Notes under the pieces: model-generated
Told to the model about the DNA's origin: nothing
The model's input: the letters and a program-made list of their open reading frames with translations, nothing else
Database searches by the model: none
Source: Bacillaceae bacterium OF18-1A
Lineage (GTDB): Bacteria > Bacillota > Bacilli > Bacillales > Bacillaceae_G
Length of the DNA stretch: 64,000 nt
NCBI GenBank assembly: GCA_027694045.1
Contig: JAQEWB010000004.1
Span: 62,001-126,000, forward strand
Direction: 5' to 3'
In this document: one piece after another, positions 29,385 through 39,076 of the stretch
Layout of the letters: each line of letters opens with the position of its first letter
How positions within the stretch are numbered: the stretch's first letter is position 1
Position numbers and translations under genes: made by a program

Positions 29385-29632
29385 TTGAAATCGGCTCCAT
29401 CTCTACATGAAATTTTAAGTATATATGTAGTACATATTATACAAAAATTCCATAAAAAAGAAACACCTTCGCTAAAAAAAGTAAAATTTCTACATTTTAT
29501 GTCAAATGATGAATGAGTAACGAACAGGAGAAGAGAAGAATATTGTAAAAATTAGCGCGTATGAGAAGGTTTTTTTCTTACGGATGCGAATACAATTAAA
29601 TGGTATGAGTTTTAGGATGGAGAGTGGAAACA

Positions 29633-30532
29633 TTGCGTTTTGTAACGGCGAAGAAAGAAGAAAAGGTATTTGTAGGTATTGTGGACGAACAGGAAGAAAA
29701 GGTATTACATGTAAGAGAGGCGCAAAGACAAAAGGGAGAAAAGGTTACGATTCCGATTACAATGTTAGAGTGTATCGAAAAAGGGACCGAATGTTTGGAG
29801 AAAATATGTGAGATTGTAAATTGGGCGAAGGAAAATGGAGAAGCCACGTATTACCCATTAACAGAGGTGAAAATATTAGCGCCAATTCCAAGGCCAAGAA
29901 AGAATATTCTTTGCGTTGGGAAGAATTATCGTGAGCACGCGATGGAAATGGGCGGAGTAGAGTCTATTCCGGAAAATATAATGATCTTTACGAAAGCGCC
30001 AACGACAGTTATTGGCACGAATGAATACATTAATGGTCACCCTCACGCAACAAATGAACTAGATTACGAAGGAGAACTAGCTATCATTATTGGTAAGCGC
30101 GGGAAACAAATAAAAAAAGAAAAAGCACTTGATCATATTTTTGGTTATACAGTTATAAATGATGTAACTGCTCGTGATATTCAACGGAAACATAAGCAAT
30201 TTTTTCTTGGGAAAAGTTTCGATACATTTTGTCCGATGGGACCGTATTTAGTTCATAAATCGTTAGTTAGCGAGCCGAATACGTTACACATCGAAACGGT
30301 AGTAAATGGAGAAGTAAGACAAACATCAAATACAAATAAAATGATTTTTTCAATAGAAGAAATCATTTCAACGATAAGTAAAGGAATGACATTAGAACCA
30401 GGCGATATTATCGCAACAGGGACGCCGGCTGGTGTTGGAAAAGGTTTTGTACCACCGAAGTTTTTACATGCTGGTGATGAAGTGGTCATTACTGTAGAAG
30501 AAATTGGGACTTTGCGAAATATAGTGAAGTGA
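29633..30532 (+). CDS. yisK: Fumarylacetoacetate hydrolase-family protein YisK
   Basis: 299 residues from TTG at 29633. GGAGAG at 29619-29624 has ideal spacing to this TTG, while a GTG nine nt upstream overlaps it; the resulting start MRFVTAK also fits B. subtilis YisK. The FAH-fold features are clear: ICVGKNYREHA-type segment, the metal site LDYEGELAIIIGK, and TGTPAGVGKGF. YisK is an oxaloacetate decarboxylase in B. subtilis and has been linked to cell-envelope phenotypes. A bidirectional terminator follows. Confidence 0.9.
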   Translation: MRFVTAKKEEKVFVGIVDEQEEKVLHVREAQRQKGEKVTIPITMLECIEKGTECLEKICEIVNWAKENGEATYYPLTEVKILAPIPRPRKNILCVGKNYREHAMEMGGVESIPENIMIFTKAPTTVIGTNEYINGHPHATNELDYEGELAIIIGKRGKQIKKEKALDHIFGYTVINDVTARDIQRKHKQFFLGKSFDTFCPMGPYLVHKSLVSEPNTLHIETVVNGEVRQTSNTNKMIFSIEEIISTISKGMTLEPGDIIATGTPAGVGKGFVPPKFLHAGDEVVITVEEIGTLRNIVK

Positions 30533-30535
30533 AGA

Positions 30536-30569
30536 AAAGAGCTATCTGATTAAAAGATAGCTCTTTTTA
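30536..30569. terminator. Bidirectional terminator, yisK / convergent membrane gene
   Basis: AGAGCTATCT / AGATAGCTCT stem with loop GATTAAA and T5. Confidence 0.85.
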
Positions 30570-30851
30570 TGGTCTTGGATGATTGAAAAAATCTAAAATA
30601 GCAAAAATATATAATCCTATGAGTATTAACGTACAAATTCCAATTAACATAACAGCAAGAGAACTTCTTTCACGTCCAAAGCCGAGAACTGTAAGGAAAA
30701 CGGAAGCCCAAAACGAGGCTTTAAGTAGTGTAAAAGTGTAAGAAGTTGAATAGTGGCTAAGTAACGTTACGGATAATAGAAAACCGATGAATGTAATAGA
30801 AATAAGAAGAGTAGCTAAATAGTTAATATGTTTACCATACTTTAATAGCAT
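30567..30851 (-). CDS. Small three-helix membrane protein
   Basis: 94 residues from ATG at 30851, directly behind a perfect AGGAGG site, with three hydrophobic helices (about 10-30, 36-57 and 63-84). A 26-codon upstream extension has no ribosome site and was dropped. I do not recognise the family. It lies behind the rocD terminator, so it is probably transcribed separately. Confidence 0.75.
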   Translation of the reverse strand: MLLKYGKHINYLATLLISITFIGFLLSVTLLSHYSTSYTFTLLKASFWASVFLTVLGFGRERSSLAVMLIGICTLILIGLYIFAILDFFNHPRP

Positions 30852-30910
30852 ACGTTTATCCTCCTGTAAAATCAGAATATTCAGTCTTGATTTAACGTAA
30901 ATGATTAGGA

Positions 30911-30947
30911 AGAGAAAGAGGTTGTCCAAACATGTAGGACAACCTCT
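30911..30947 (-). terminator. Terminator of rocD
   Basis: Eleven-bp stem AGAGGTTGTCC / GGACAACCTCT; the minus-strand product ends in TTCTCTT. Confidence 0.8.
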
Positions 30948-30953
30948 TTATTA

Positions 30954-32144
30954 TTAAGATAATACAGCTTTAATCTTTTGGAATGCCCACTCTAAATCTT
31001 CTTCAGAGATTACTAGAGGTGGTGCGATACGAATTACATTTTCGTGTGTTTCTTTACATAATAGACCAGCTGCTTTTAATTGTTCACAGTAAGGGCGAGC
31101 TGGCTCGTTTAATTCGATACCGATGAATAAACCTTTACCACGAACTTCAGTGATCATTGGGTTATCAATTTCTTTCAATTGCCCAACTAATTTTTCTCCT
31201 AATTGAAGAGAACGTTCAGTTAATCTTTCTTCTTCTAACACTTCAAGAGCTGCGATAGAAACAGCACATGCAAGTGGGTTACCACCGAATGTAGAACCGT
31301 GAGAACCTGGCTCGAATACGCCTAAAATGTCGCGGTTTGCTGCAACACAAGAGATTGGGAATACGCCGCCGCCAAGTGCTTTACCAAGTATGTACATGTC
31401 AGGAGTTACACCGTCCCAGTCACAAGCAAATACTTTACCAGTACGGCCTAAGCCTGTTTGGATTTCATCTGCTACGAATAAAACGTTTTCTTTTTTACAT
31501 ACTTCAAGAGCTTCTTTTAAGTAACCAGCTGGTGGGATGTTAATTCCTGCTTCACCTTGAATTGGCTCTAAAATGAATGCTGCTGTGTTTGGTGTAATTG
31601 CGGCTTTTAATGCTTCTAAATCACCGTAAGGAATTACAACGATGCCAGGAAGCATTGGACCGAATCCACGCTTGTACTCTTCATTTGAAGACATAGAAAC
31701 AGCACCCATTGTACGGCCGTGGAAGTTATCTTCACAAACGATAATTTCAGCACGGTTTGCTTCTACTTTTTTCACATCATAAGCCCAGCGGCGAGCTGTT
31801 TTAATTGCAGTTTCAACAGCTTCTGCACCTGTATTCATTGGAAGTACCATTTCTTTATTAGTTAGTTTCGCAACTTTTTCGTACCAAGGACCTAATTGAT
31901 CGCTATGGAAAGCACGAGAAGTTAACGTAACGCGATTAGCTTGGTCAATTAAAGCGTTAATAATTTTCGGGTGACGATGACCTTGGTTTACTGCAGAATA
32001 TGCACTTAATAAGTCCATATAGCGGTTTCCTTCAGGATCTTCTACCCAAACACCTTCTGCTTTAGAAATAACGATTGGAAGTGGATGGTAGTTATTTGCT
32101 CCGTATGTGTCTGTAAGTTCGATAATATCCTTAGTTTGAATCAT
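30954..32144 (-). CDS. rocD: Ornithine aminotransferase
   Basis: 396 residues, class-III PLP aminotransferase. The PLP Lys is in [10 protein letters not shown] and the cofactor Asp in [14 protein letters not shown]. It converts ornithine and 2-oxoglutarate to glutamate semialdehyde and glutamate in arginine/ornithine catabolism. The ribosome site is AAGGGGGAAC. A likely sigma-A promoter (TATAAT complement at 32193-32198) lies about 50 nt upstream; no -12/-24 SigL promoter was seen, unlike the B. subtilis roc genes. It stands alone, without rocE or rocF. Confidence 0.95.
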   Translation of the reverse strand: MIQTKDIIELTDTYGANNYHPLPIVISKAEGVWVEDPEGNRYMDLLSAYSAVNQGHRHPKIINALIDQANRVTLTSRAFHSDQLGPWYEKVAKLTNKEMVLPMNTGAEAVETAIKTARRWAYDVKKVEANRAEIIVCEDNFHGRTMGAVSMSSNEEYKRGFGPMLPGIVVIPYGDLEALKAAITPNTAAFILEPIQGEAGINIPPAGYLKEALEVCKKENVLFVADEIQTGLGRTGKVFACDWDGVTPDMYILGKALGGGVFPISCVAANRDILGVFEPGSHGSTFGGNPLACAVSIAALEVLEEERLTERSLQLGEKLVGQLKEIDNPMITEVRGKGLFIGIELNEPARPYCEQLKAAGLLCKETHENVIRIAPPLVISEEDLEWAFQKIKAVLS

Positions 32145-32273
32145 GATTGTTCCCCCTTTTGTTATTACAAGAAGTTTGTAAATACTCTAAATATTATAGC
32201 ATTTAAATGTAAAAAAGCGAAACATTTCCTGAAAATAAATGAACATGTTATCATATAGAGTGAAAAAGTGTGA

Positions 32274-32660
<387 letters not shown>

Positions 32661-32665
32661 TCAAA

Positions 32666-32716
32666 AATAAAACCACCTTATAATCTCAAATATTTGGGAG
32701 AGAAGGTGGTTTTTTT
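32666..32716. terminator. Bidirectional terminator, yisL / yisN
   Basis: AAAACCACCTT / AAGGTGGTTTT outer stem with an inner CTC/GAG-type helix, flanked by A and T runs. Confidence 0.85.
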
Positions 32717-32718
32717 CT

Positions 32719-33273
32719 TTATGTCGCATCGATATGCAACTCTTCTCCGTTTGTTTTCGTAAAGCGAAACGTATTTTTATTTGAATTAGAGTGGCGAACG
32801 AAATGATGCTGCAGTGTACAGATCATCTCTTCGTTATCGAATAAAAGAATATTTACTCCTTCGCACAACTCTTCTTTCGGCAAAAAGGATAAATAATTAT
32901 GGCAATACATGCAATCATATAAAGAGTAATGAAGTGACTGTAATGACTCTGTCAATAATGAAAAGACGGAATCAGGCAATTCATTGAGCCATTCATTATA
33001 ACTAAGAAGTAACTTTTTGCGAATTCGTATCATTTCCCCGTTTTGCAGGGGGTGCTGTTCGTTTGCGACTTGTAATATATTTTGTTCGTAAAAACGAGCT
33101 GGTAACCAGTTGTTGTTATATAAAACTTCAAAACCGTCTTCAGCGATATCTTCTAATAAAAATGCTTCATCATTTTCATCATCAAAGAATATCCATTCAT
33201 TGTTTATATATTCTACATTACCGACTGTATGAGCGCGAGGTTGGTTATATAAAATATGTTTACGTTGTACCAT
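32719..33273 (-). CDS. yisN: YisN-like protein (DUF2777)
   Basis: 184 residues, soluble and acidic, with a conserved-looking CMYCHNYLSFLP pair of Cys (about 121-124) and two short beta-rich regions. Identity rests on gene order (yisK-yisL-yisN-asnO as in B. subtilis) and on recall of DUF2777 in Bacillus. Role unknown. AAGGAGAAA ribosome site before the ATG. Confidence 0.75.
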   Translation of the reverse strand: MVQRKHILYNQPRAHTVGNVEYINNEWIFFDDENDEAFLLEDIAEDGFEVLYNNNWLPARFYEQNILQVANEQHPLQNGEMIRIRKKLLLSYNEWLNELPDSVFSLLTESLQSLHYSLYDCMYCHNYLSFLPKEELCEGVNILLFDNEEMICTLQHHFVRHSNSNKNTFRFTKTNGEELHIDAT

Positions 33274-33445
33274 ACATGATTTCTCCTTTATAAAAAGTAG
33301 TTATTCTTGTTATGGACAGTTCTCCCATTCTTTATAACTAGACACATCTAAACATAGGTGGGCATACAATAAAACACGTTTTACTGAGTGAAAGTGCTAT
33401 TCCATATGTGGATAGTAGGTGATTGTCAAGTTTGTCATTTTTTTG

Positions 33446-33468
33446 ATCCGCACTCCTAGAGTGGGGAT
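33446..33468 (+). promoter_or_regulatory. Imperfect inverted repeat upstream of asnO
   Basis: ATCCgCACTC-cta-GAGTGgGGAT: nine paired positions with one mismatch, 45 nt before the asnO start. No T run follows, so an operator or leader hairpin is more likely than a terminator. Confidence 0.4.
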
Positions 33469-33512
33469 TACTGCTCGTTTAGGAAAAGAAATAAGATGGA
33501 AGGATGATTTAT

Positions 33513-35360
33513 ATGTGCGGGATTACAGGATGGGTGGATTATAAACGCTCATTAGAGGGAGAAAGAGATGTTGTTACGAAGATGGCAGAGACATTAGCGA
33601 AGCGTGGTCCAGATGATAATAAAGTTTGGATTAAAGGCAATGTCGCATTTGGGCATAAACGGTTAATCGTTGTTGATCCTGAGGGTGGTAAACAGCCGAT
33701 GACTTGTTTAAAAGATGAAACGAATTATGCCATTTGCTATAACGGCGAACTGTATAACACCGAAGATATTCGAAAGGAACTATTAAGAAGAGGATATACG
33801 TTCAAAGGTCATTCTGATACAGAAGTATTGTTAGCGTCATACATTGAATGGAAGGAAGAATGTGTTGATCATTTAAACGGTATATATGCGTTTGCAGTAT
33901 GGGATGAACAGAAGGAACAAGTGTTTATTGCAAGAGATCGTTTAGGTGTAAAACCACTTTTTTATAAATATGATAGTGGGCGATTATTATTTGGTTCAGA
34001 GTTAAAAGCAATACTAGCGCATCCAGATGTGAAAGCTGAAGTAACGCTAGAAGGGTTATCGGAAATATTCGGTCTTGGACCATCTAGAACGCCTGGTCAC
34101 GGTATTTATGCTGGTATAAAAGAATTACGTCCAGGTCATGCGATGACATTTTCAAAGAACGGTTTATGTATATGGAGATATTGGAATGTAGAAAGTAAAA
34201 AACATGAAGATTCATTTGAAGAAACTGTGGAGAAAACACGCTTTTTACTAGAAGATGCTATTACGAGACAGTTAGTTTCTGACGTACCGTTATGCACATT
34301 TTTATCAGGTGGAGTAGATTCTAGTGCGATTACAGCAATTGCTGCGAAAGAATATGAACGGTCAGGAAAAGGGCAACTACACACGTATTCTGTTGATTAC
34401 GAGGATAATGATAAATACTTTAAAGCAAATGCATTTCAGCCAAATTCAGATGCGCCATTTATTAACTTAATGACTGATACATTTAAAACAATCCACCATC
34501 GCTGTGTCATTTCAAATGAACAATTAGCAGAGTATTTAACAGAAGCGGTGCTCGTTCGTGATTTACCTGGTATGGCGGATATTGATTCCTCGTTATTATG
34601 GTTTTGCCGAGAAATTAAGCAAGATTTTGTTGTTGGTTTATCTGGGGAATGTGCAGATGAAATATTCGGTGGGTATCCGTGGTTTTATAGAGAAGATGAT
34701 TTACAATCAAGTGCATTTCCGTGGATGCGTTCTACAGAAGCACGGGAACAGCTTTTGAAAAAAGAATGGCGGAATAAATTGAACTTACAACAATATGTAC
34801 AACAGCGCTATGAAGAATCCATTCAAGAAGTTCCAATTTTAGAAGGGGAAAGTCCACTAGAAGCAAAAAGACGACAATTATTTTATTTAAACATGATATG
34901 GTTTATGACAACATTATTAGACAGAAAAGACCGTATGAGTATGGGAGCAAGCTTAGAAGTGCGCGTTCCATTTGCTGATCATCGTCTTGTCGAATATGCG
35001 TGGAATATTCCTTGGGAAATGAAAATGTATAAAAACCGCGAAAAAGGTCTATTGCGTAAAGCGTTAGAAGGAATACTTCCAAATGATATTTTATATAGAA
35101 AGAAGAGTCCTTATCCGAAAACACATAATCCGCACTATACAAAAGCGGTAACAGTGTGGCTGCAAGATTTATTAACGGATAAAGGATCAATTTTACACGA
35201 ACTATTTGATAAAGAGCAACTGCGCGGGTTAATTGAGTCAGGCGGCAGTGCATTTCAATCACCTTGGTTCGGTCAATTAATGACAGGCCCTCAACTTTTA
35301 GCACACTTAGCGCAAATTCATGTTTGGTTTAAAGAGTATGGAGTGAATATGAAAGAATAG
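33513..35360 (+). CDS. asnO: Asparagine synthetase, glutamine-hydrolysing (AsnO-like)
   Basis: 615 residues. The start must be ATG at 33513, since the next codon gives the catalytic Cys2 (MCGITGW) that becomes the N-terminus of the glutaminase domain; GGAAGG lies 9 nt ahead. The synthetase domain has the PP-loop SGGVDSS at about residue 268. It makes asparagine from aspartate, ATP and glutamine. The neighbour set (yisK, yisL, yisN) matches B. subtilis asnO, the sporulation-linked paralogue, rather than asnB or asnH. The bcr1-like element sits in the tail of its terminator. Confidence 0.93.
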   Translation: MCGITGWVDYKRSLEGERDVVTKMAETLAKRGPDDNKVWIKGNVAFGHKRLIVVDPEGGKQPMTCLKDETNYAICYNGELYNTEDIRKELLRRGYTFKGHSDTEVLLASYIEWKEECVDHLNGIYAFAVWDEQKEQVFIARDRLGVKPLFYKYDSGRLLFGSELKAILAHPDVKAEVTLEGLSEIFGLGPSRTPGHGIYAGIKELRPGHAMTFSKNGLCIWRYWNVESKKHEDSFEETVEKTRFLLEDAITRQLVSDVPLCTFLSGGVDSSAITAIAAKEYERSGKGQLHTYSVDYEDNDKYFKANAFQPNSDAPFINLMTDTFKTIHHRCVISNEQLAEYLTEAVLVRDLPGMADIDSSLLWFCREIKQDFVVGLSGECADEIFGGYPWFYREDDLQSSAFPWMRSTEAREQLLKKEWRNKLNLQQYVQQRYEESIQEVPILEGESPLEAKRRQLFYLNMIWFMTTLLDRKDRMSMGASLEVRVPFADHRLVEYAWNIPWEMKMYKNREKGLLRKALEGILPNDILYRKKSPYPKTHNPHYTKAVTVWLQDLLTDKGSILHELFDKEQLRGLIESGGSAFQSPWFGQLMTGPQLLAHLAQIHVWFKEYGVNMKE

Positions 35361-35364
35361 GTGG

Positions 35365-35399
35365 AAAGCGGCTTACATTTATGTGAGCCGCTTTATTTT
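35365..35399 (+). terminator. Terminator of asnO
   Basis: AAAGCGGCTtACAT / ATGTgAGCCGCTTT near-perfect stem; its T-rich tail is the TTTAT target site used by the bcr1-like element. Confidence 0.8.
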
Positions 35400-35401
35400 A
35401 T

Positions 35402-35549
35402 CCCGCTATTCGCCGGGCGGTAAGACTCCCACCTCAAAATTCGGCGCATACGAGGAAGTTAGGTAGGAGACAACTGTCCGTAAAAGCCCGATTGGTGAGG
35501 GCTAATAATCAGTGGGGATGGACAAAACCTCCACTGATTAAAGTTTCAC
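35402..35549 (+). repeat. bcr1-like repeat element, copy 2
   Basis: 148 nt bounded by TTTAT on both sides (35397-35401 and 35550-35554). It starts CCCGCTATTCGCCGGGCGG and ends GTTTCAC, and is the reverse complement of copy 1 at 10640-10787, with some substitutions. Same length, same ends and same duplication sequence make independent insertion by one mobile element the simplest reading. It has internal complementarity (GACTCCCACCT / AGGTAGGAG-type arms) that would fold in RNA. Confidence 0.82.
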
Positions 35550-35554
35550 TTTAT

Positions 35555-35903
35555 GAAAGTAGAAGCAAACAAAGGCATGACAAGGGAAGTGGCTTTGCCT
35601 ATGTAAATGAAATTAAAAATCATTTGATAAATAATACTTATTTAGAATTATTATTTTGACGTATTTATTATTGATTGTTATAATTTAAAAAAATACGTAC
35701 TTATAAAATTGGAGTGATACATATTCGTTATGTTCGGGTGATATAAACCGATTGTTGCTTGCATAAATTAACAGATTAAATGAATAACATATTTAGAGAG
35801 TATGAGTGAAGTGTAGCGTGCTTTAGACTGGATATACCGAATGCGCAAGCTGCATATATTGAGAGTTCAGCTGAAATTGTTTCCAAAAAAATGAGGGGAA
35901 TAG
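35555..35903. other. Gene-poor region upstream of katA
   Basis: No convincing gene. A promoter-like pair TTGACG (35656-35661) / TATAAT (35679-35684) with a 17-nt spacer is overlapped upstream by TTAGAATTATTATTT (35642-35656), a 12/15 match to a PerR box. It may drive a short leader or unknown RNA toward katA. A 40-codon open stretch at 35815-35937 (LDIPNAQAAYIESSAEI...) has no start or ribosome site and may be a gene remnant. Confidence 0.5.
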
Positions 35904-35932
35904 TTGACAAAGGCTTAATTTTGAATAATAAT
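35904..35932 (+). promoter_or_regulatory. Sigma-A promoter of katA
   Basis: Consensus -35 TTGACA (35904-35909) and -10 AATAAT (35927-35932) with 17-nt spacing. Confidence 0.7.
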
Positions 35933-35936
35933 TAGT

Positions 35937-35951
35937 TTATAATAATTTTAA
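35937..35951 (+). promoter_or_regulatory. PerR-box-like operator upstream of katA
   Basis: TTATAATAATTTTAA matches the PerR consensus TTATAATNATTATAA at all but one position and lies just downstream of the promoter, where binding would block transcription. PerR control of catalase is well known in Bacillus. Confidence 0.75.
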
Positions 35952-35993
35952 ATAAATAATAATTATTTATAAATAAAGAGGAGGCTTCCTTTA

Positions 35994-37460
35994 ATGAATC
36001 CAAATAATCGCTTAACGACAAATCAAGGTGCTCCAGTTGGAGATAACCAAAATTCTCGTACAGCTGGTCGCCGTGGACCGGTATTGTTAGAAGACTATCA
36101 TTTAGTAGAAAAACTTGCACACTTTGATCGTGAACGTATTCCAGAGCGCGTTGTGCATGCACGTGGTGCAGGTGCTCACGGTGTATTCGTAACGAAAAAC
36201 AGCATGAAGCAATATACGAAAGCAGCATTTTTACAAAATGAAGGAACTGAAACGCCTGTATTTGTTCGTTTCTCAACGGTTATTCATGGTCAAGGTTCTC
36301 CAGAAACAGCTCGTGACCCACGCGGGTTCGCTGTTAAATTTTATACAGAAGAAGGAAATTACGATATTGTAGGTAACCATTTACCGGTCTTCTTCATTCG
36401 TGATGCAATTAAATTCCCTGATATGGTGCATTCTTTAAAACCAGCACCTGATACAAATATTCAAACGCCAGATCGTTACTGGGATTTCATGACGTTAAGT
36501 CCAGAATCTACACATATGATGACATGGGTGTTCTCTGATTACGGTACACCAGCAAGCTATCGCGAAATGGAAGGTTTCGGTGTCCATTCATTTAAATGGA
36601 TTAATGCAGAAGGTAAAATCGTCTATATTAAATATCACTGGAAACCACAGCAAGCTGTACGTAACTTAAATGCAAAAGAAGTGCAAGAAGTACAAGGAAA
36701 AGACTTCAACCATGCAACTCGTGACTTATTTGATGCAATCGAAAAAGGAAACTATCCGAAATGGGATTTACACGTACAAGTCATGCAATTAGATGAAACG
36801 GACTCTTTAGACTTTGATCCATTAGACCCAACGAAAGTATGGCCAGAAGATCGCTTCCCGTTAATTGAAGTAGGAACAATGACGTTAAATCGTAATCCGA
36901 AAAACTTCTTTGCAGAAGTAGAACAAGTGGCGTTCTCTCCAAGTGCAACTGTAAATGGTATTGAACCATCTGAAGATAAATTATTACAAGGTCGTTTATT
37001 CTCTTACCCAGATACACAGCGTTACCGCCTTGGTGCAAACTACTTACAAATTCCTGTAAACTGTCCATACGCAGCTGTTCATAACCAACAACGTGATGGT
37101 GCAATGCAAATCAACCAAAATCCATCTACAATAAACTACGAACCGAGCCGTCATACAGAAAATCCGGTTGAAGATCCGTCTTACCGCGATTCAACTATGA
37201 AAGTAGAAGGCTATGTATCTCGTGAAAAAATTGACAAACCAAATGATTTCAAACAAGCAGGTGAGCGTTACCGTTCATTCTCTAAAGAAGAGCAAGATAA
37301 CTTAATTGCAAACTTAACAAATGACTTGAAAGACGTAAATGAGCAAACGAAATTACTAGCTATTTGCAACTTCTTCCGTGCAGATCACAACTACGGAATG
37401 CGTCTGGCACAAGCGTTAAATGTTGATATTACGCAATATGTAGGAAATGCTCCGAAATAA
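35994..37460 (+). CDS. katA: Vegetative-type monofunctional catalase
   Basis: 488 residues, small-subunit clade catalase. The distal His is in RVVHARGAGAHG (about residue 54), the distal Asn in the GNHLPVFFIRDA region, and the proximal heme Tyr in YPDTQRYRLGANY. It splits hydrogen peroxide in the cytoplasm. AGAGGAGG ribosome site; PerR-box-like sequence in the promoter region suggests peroxide induction. Followed by its own terminator. Confidence 0.96.
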   Translation: MNPNNRLTTNQGAPVGDNQNSRTAGRRGPVLLEDYHLVEKLAHFDRERIPERVVHARGAGAHGVFVTKNSMKQYTKAAFLQNEGTETPVFVRFSTVIHGQGSPETARDPRGFAVKFYTEEGNYDIVGNHLPVFFIRDAIKFPDMVHSLKPAPDTNIQTPDRYWDFMTLSPESTHMMTWVFSDYGTPASYREMEGFGVHSFKWINAEGKIVYIKYHWKPQQAVRNLNAKEVQEVQGKDFNHATRDLFDAIEKGNYPKWDLHVQVMQLDETDSLDFDPLDPTKVWPEDRFPLIEVGTMTLNRNPKNFFAEVEQVAFSPSATVNGIEPSEDKLLQGRLFSYPDTQRYRLGANYLQIPVNCPYAAVHNQQRDGAMQINQNPSTINYEPSRHTENPVEDPSYRDSTMKVEGYVSREKIDKPNDFKQAGERYRSFSKEEQDNLIANLTNDLKDVNEQTKLLAICNFFRADHNYGMRLAQALNVDITQYVGNAPK

Positions 37461-37464
37461 ATCG

Positions 37465-37499
37465 GAAAAGACGACTGTTATGAAACGGTCGTCTTTTTT
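37465..37499 (+). terminator. Terminator of katA
   Basis: AAAAGACGAC / GTCGTCTTTT stem with T6. Confidence 0.85.
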
Positions 37500-37550
37500 G
37501 TGTAAAGTTACATGCGGGTATTTTTCAGTTTCGTTATGTCGGAATTTGTT

Positions 37551-37649
37551 GGTAAATCGATATGTTGTGTCGAAACGTCGATATATTGAAATAATCGCTG
37601 ATATATTTAAAAAATCGTCGATATATCCGAATAATCGCTGATATATTCT
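37551..37649. repeat. 20-bp tandem repeat between katA and amt
   Basis: The word GATATAT recurs at exact 20-nt steps (37580, 37600, 37620 and 37640), with a degenerate copy at 37559. Units alternate between AATCGCTGATATATT and ATCGTCGATATAT. It is too short and lacks spacer variety for a CRISPR array. Likely a minisatellite, possibly a protein-binding array. Confidence 0.8.
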
Positions 37650-37690
37650 CCAGATTACTAGGTGGGGTATACAACGCTAACAACTACAAT

Positions 37691-37736
37691 AAAAAGAGAT
37701 GCAATCTACTACCGATAGATTGCATCTCTTTTTTTA
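37691..37736. terminator. Terminator of amt
   Basis: Fourteen-bp-class stem GAGATGCAATCTA / TAGATTGCATCTC with A and T runs on both sides. Confidence 0.9.
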
Positions 37737-38966
37737 GTTTACTCGCTCCGTATACTCATAAGCTTTCTCCCCATGCATTGAAATATCAAGTCCCATATGT
37801 TCTTCGTGCTCATCTACCCGAACAGGGAGGAAGAAGTTAATCGCTTTAATAATGGCATACGTCATGATGATCGTGAATGCATATGTTGCACCGATTGCTA
37901 CAAGTTGTTTGAACAGTAAAGTGGCATTTCCGTACAATAATCCGTTCGCACCATCACCGTTTACGGTAGTAGTTGCGAATAGTCCGGTCGCAATCCCACC
38001 CCAAGTTCCGCCGATGCCATGGCATCCAAAAGCATCAAGTGTATCGTCGTACCCGAATTTCGTTTTTAAGAAAAAGACAGCCCCGAAGCATAATATGCCG
38101 CCAATTGCTCCGATAAGAAGAGCGGAGAAAGGCGTAACAAATCCGCAAGCTGGCGTAATCGCGACTAACCCAGAAACGACTCCGCAAGCAGCTCCCATTG
38201 CAGTCGGTTTTGATTGGAAGAACCATTCAGATAACATCCAAGTTAATGCTGAGGCAGCAGCAGCTATATTTGTATTAATAAATGCAGTTAAAGCAACGTC
38301 GTTTAAGGATAATGCACTCCCAACGTTAAAACCGAACCAACCAAACCATAATAGCCCAGCACCTAACATCGTAAATGGTAAATGGTGAGGAGAGGTGCCG
38401 TTTATGTTTTTTCGTTTTCCAAGGAAAATGGCTAATACAAGGCCAGCCACACCAGAAGTGATATGAACGACATTACCACCTGCAAAGTCTAGTGCGCCGA
38501 GTTCTCTTAGCCATCCGCCGACGCCCCATACCCAATGAGCGACAGGGTTGTAAACGATTGTTGTCCATAGAAGGATGAAAATAAGAAAAGCGGAAAATCG
38601 CATTCTTTCAGCGAATGCACCTGAAATTAAAGCTGGGGTTAAAATGGCGAACATGAGTTGGAACATCATAAATAAATTGTGAGGAATAGTAGATGAGTAG
38701 TCTGGATTTGGTGCGTAGGTAACGCCGTTTAAGCCGAACCAATCAAGATTGCCGATAAGCCCGTGCCAATCTGGTCCGAATGATAAAGAATAACCGATAA
38801 CAATCCACTGAATGGAGACAATGGCCATTGCGCTGTAACTATGCATTGTTGTACTTAGTACATTTTTACTTCGGACCATGCCTCCATAAAAAAGTGCTAA
38901 TCCTGGTGTCATCAACATGACCATTACTGTAGTGACAAACATAAAAACTGTATCTCCCGTATTCAT
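37734..38966 (-). CDS. amt: Ammonium transporter (Amt/NrgA family)
   Basis: 410 residues with about eleven membrane helices and a cytoplasmic tail. The Amt signature DFAGGNVVHITSGVAGLV is present (about 169-186), as are pore His residues in the fifth and tenth helix regions (GNVVHITSG, DAFGCHGIGGTWGG). It imports ammonium under nitrogen limitation. No glnK/nrgB gene follows, unlike B. subtilis nrgAB. GlnR/TnrA-type sites lie upstream. GGAGGGG ribosome site. Confidence 0.95.
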   Translation of the reverse strand: MNTGDTVFMFVTTVMVMLMTPGLALFYGGMVRSKNVLSTTMHSYSAMAIVSIQWIVIGYSLSFGPDWHGLIGNLDWFGLNGVTYAPNPDYSSTIPHNLFMMFQLMFAILTPALISGAFAERMRFSAFLIFILLWTTIVYNPVAHWVWGVGGWLRELGALDFAGGNVVHITSGVAGLVLAIFLGKRKNINGTSPHHLPFTMLGAGLLWFGWFGFNVGSALSLNDVALTAFINTNIAAAASALTWMLSEWFFQSKPTAMGAACGVVSGLVAITPACGFVTPFSALLIGAIGGILCFGAVFFLKTKFGYDDTLDAFGCHGIGGTWGGIATGLFATTTVNGDGANGLLYGNATLLFKQLVAIGATYAFTIIMTYAIIKAINFFLPVRVDEHEEHMGLDISMHGEKAYEYTERVN

Positions 38967-38983
38967 GCAATCCCCTCCTATAA

Positions 38984-39000
38984 TGTTAGAAAATATTACG
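38984..39000. promoter_or_regulatory. GlnR/TnrA-type site 1 (amt-proximal)
   Basis: TGTTAGAAAATATTACG matches TGTNA-N7-TNACA except the last base. It is downstream of the likely -10 of amt. Confidence 0.6.
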
Positions 39001-39019
39001 TTGTTTTGTTATGTTTCAT

Positions 39020-39048
39020 ATCATATTCGAAAATGATGTGAAAATCAA
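39020..39048 (-). promoter_or_regulatory. Candidate sigma-A promoter of amt
   Basis: On the minus strand TTGATT, a 17-nt spacer and TATGAT (complement ATCATA at 39020-39025). It lies between the two GlnR/TnrA-type sites. Confidence 0.5.
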
Positions 39049-39076
39049 CTAAAAATTCAGAAAAATTAATGTTTAA

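Noticed and set aside
35815..35937. Open stretch LDIPNAQAAYIESSAEI... before katA
   Set aside because: No start codon or ribosome site and it covers the katA promoter; possibly a remnant, not listed as a gene.
37551..37649. Possible small CRISPR array
   Set aside because: Units are contiguous at 20 bp without unique spacers, and no cas genes are nearby.
37852..38388. 178-codon plus-strand frame
   Set aside because: Antisense to amt membrane helices, no ribosome site, odd Pro/Asn-rich composition; a shadow of amt codon usage.
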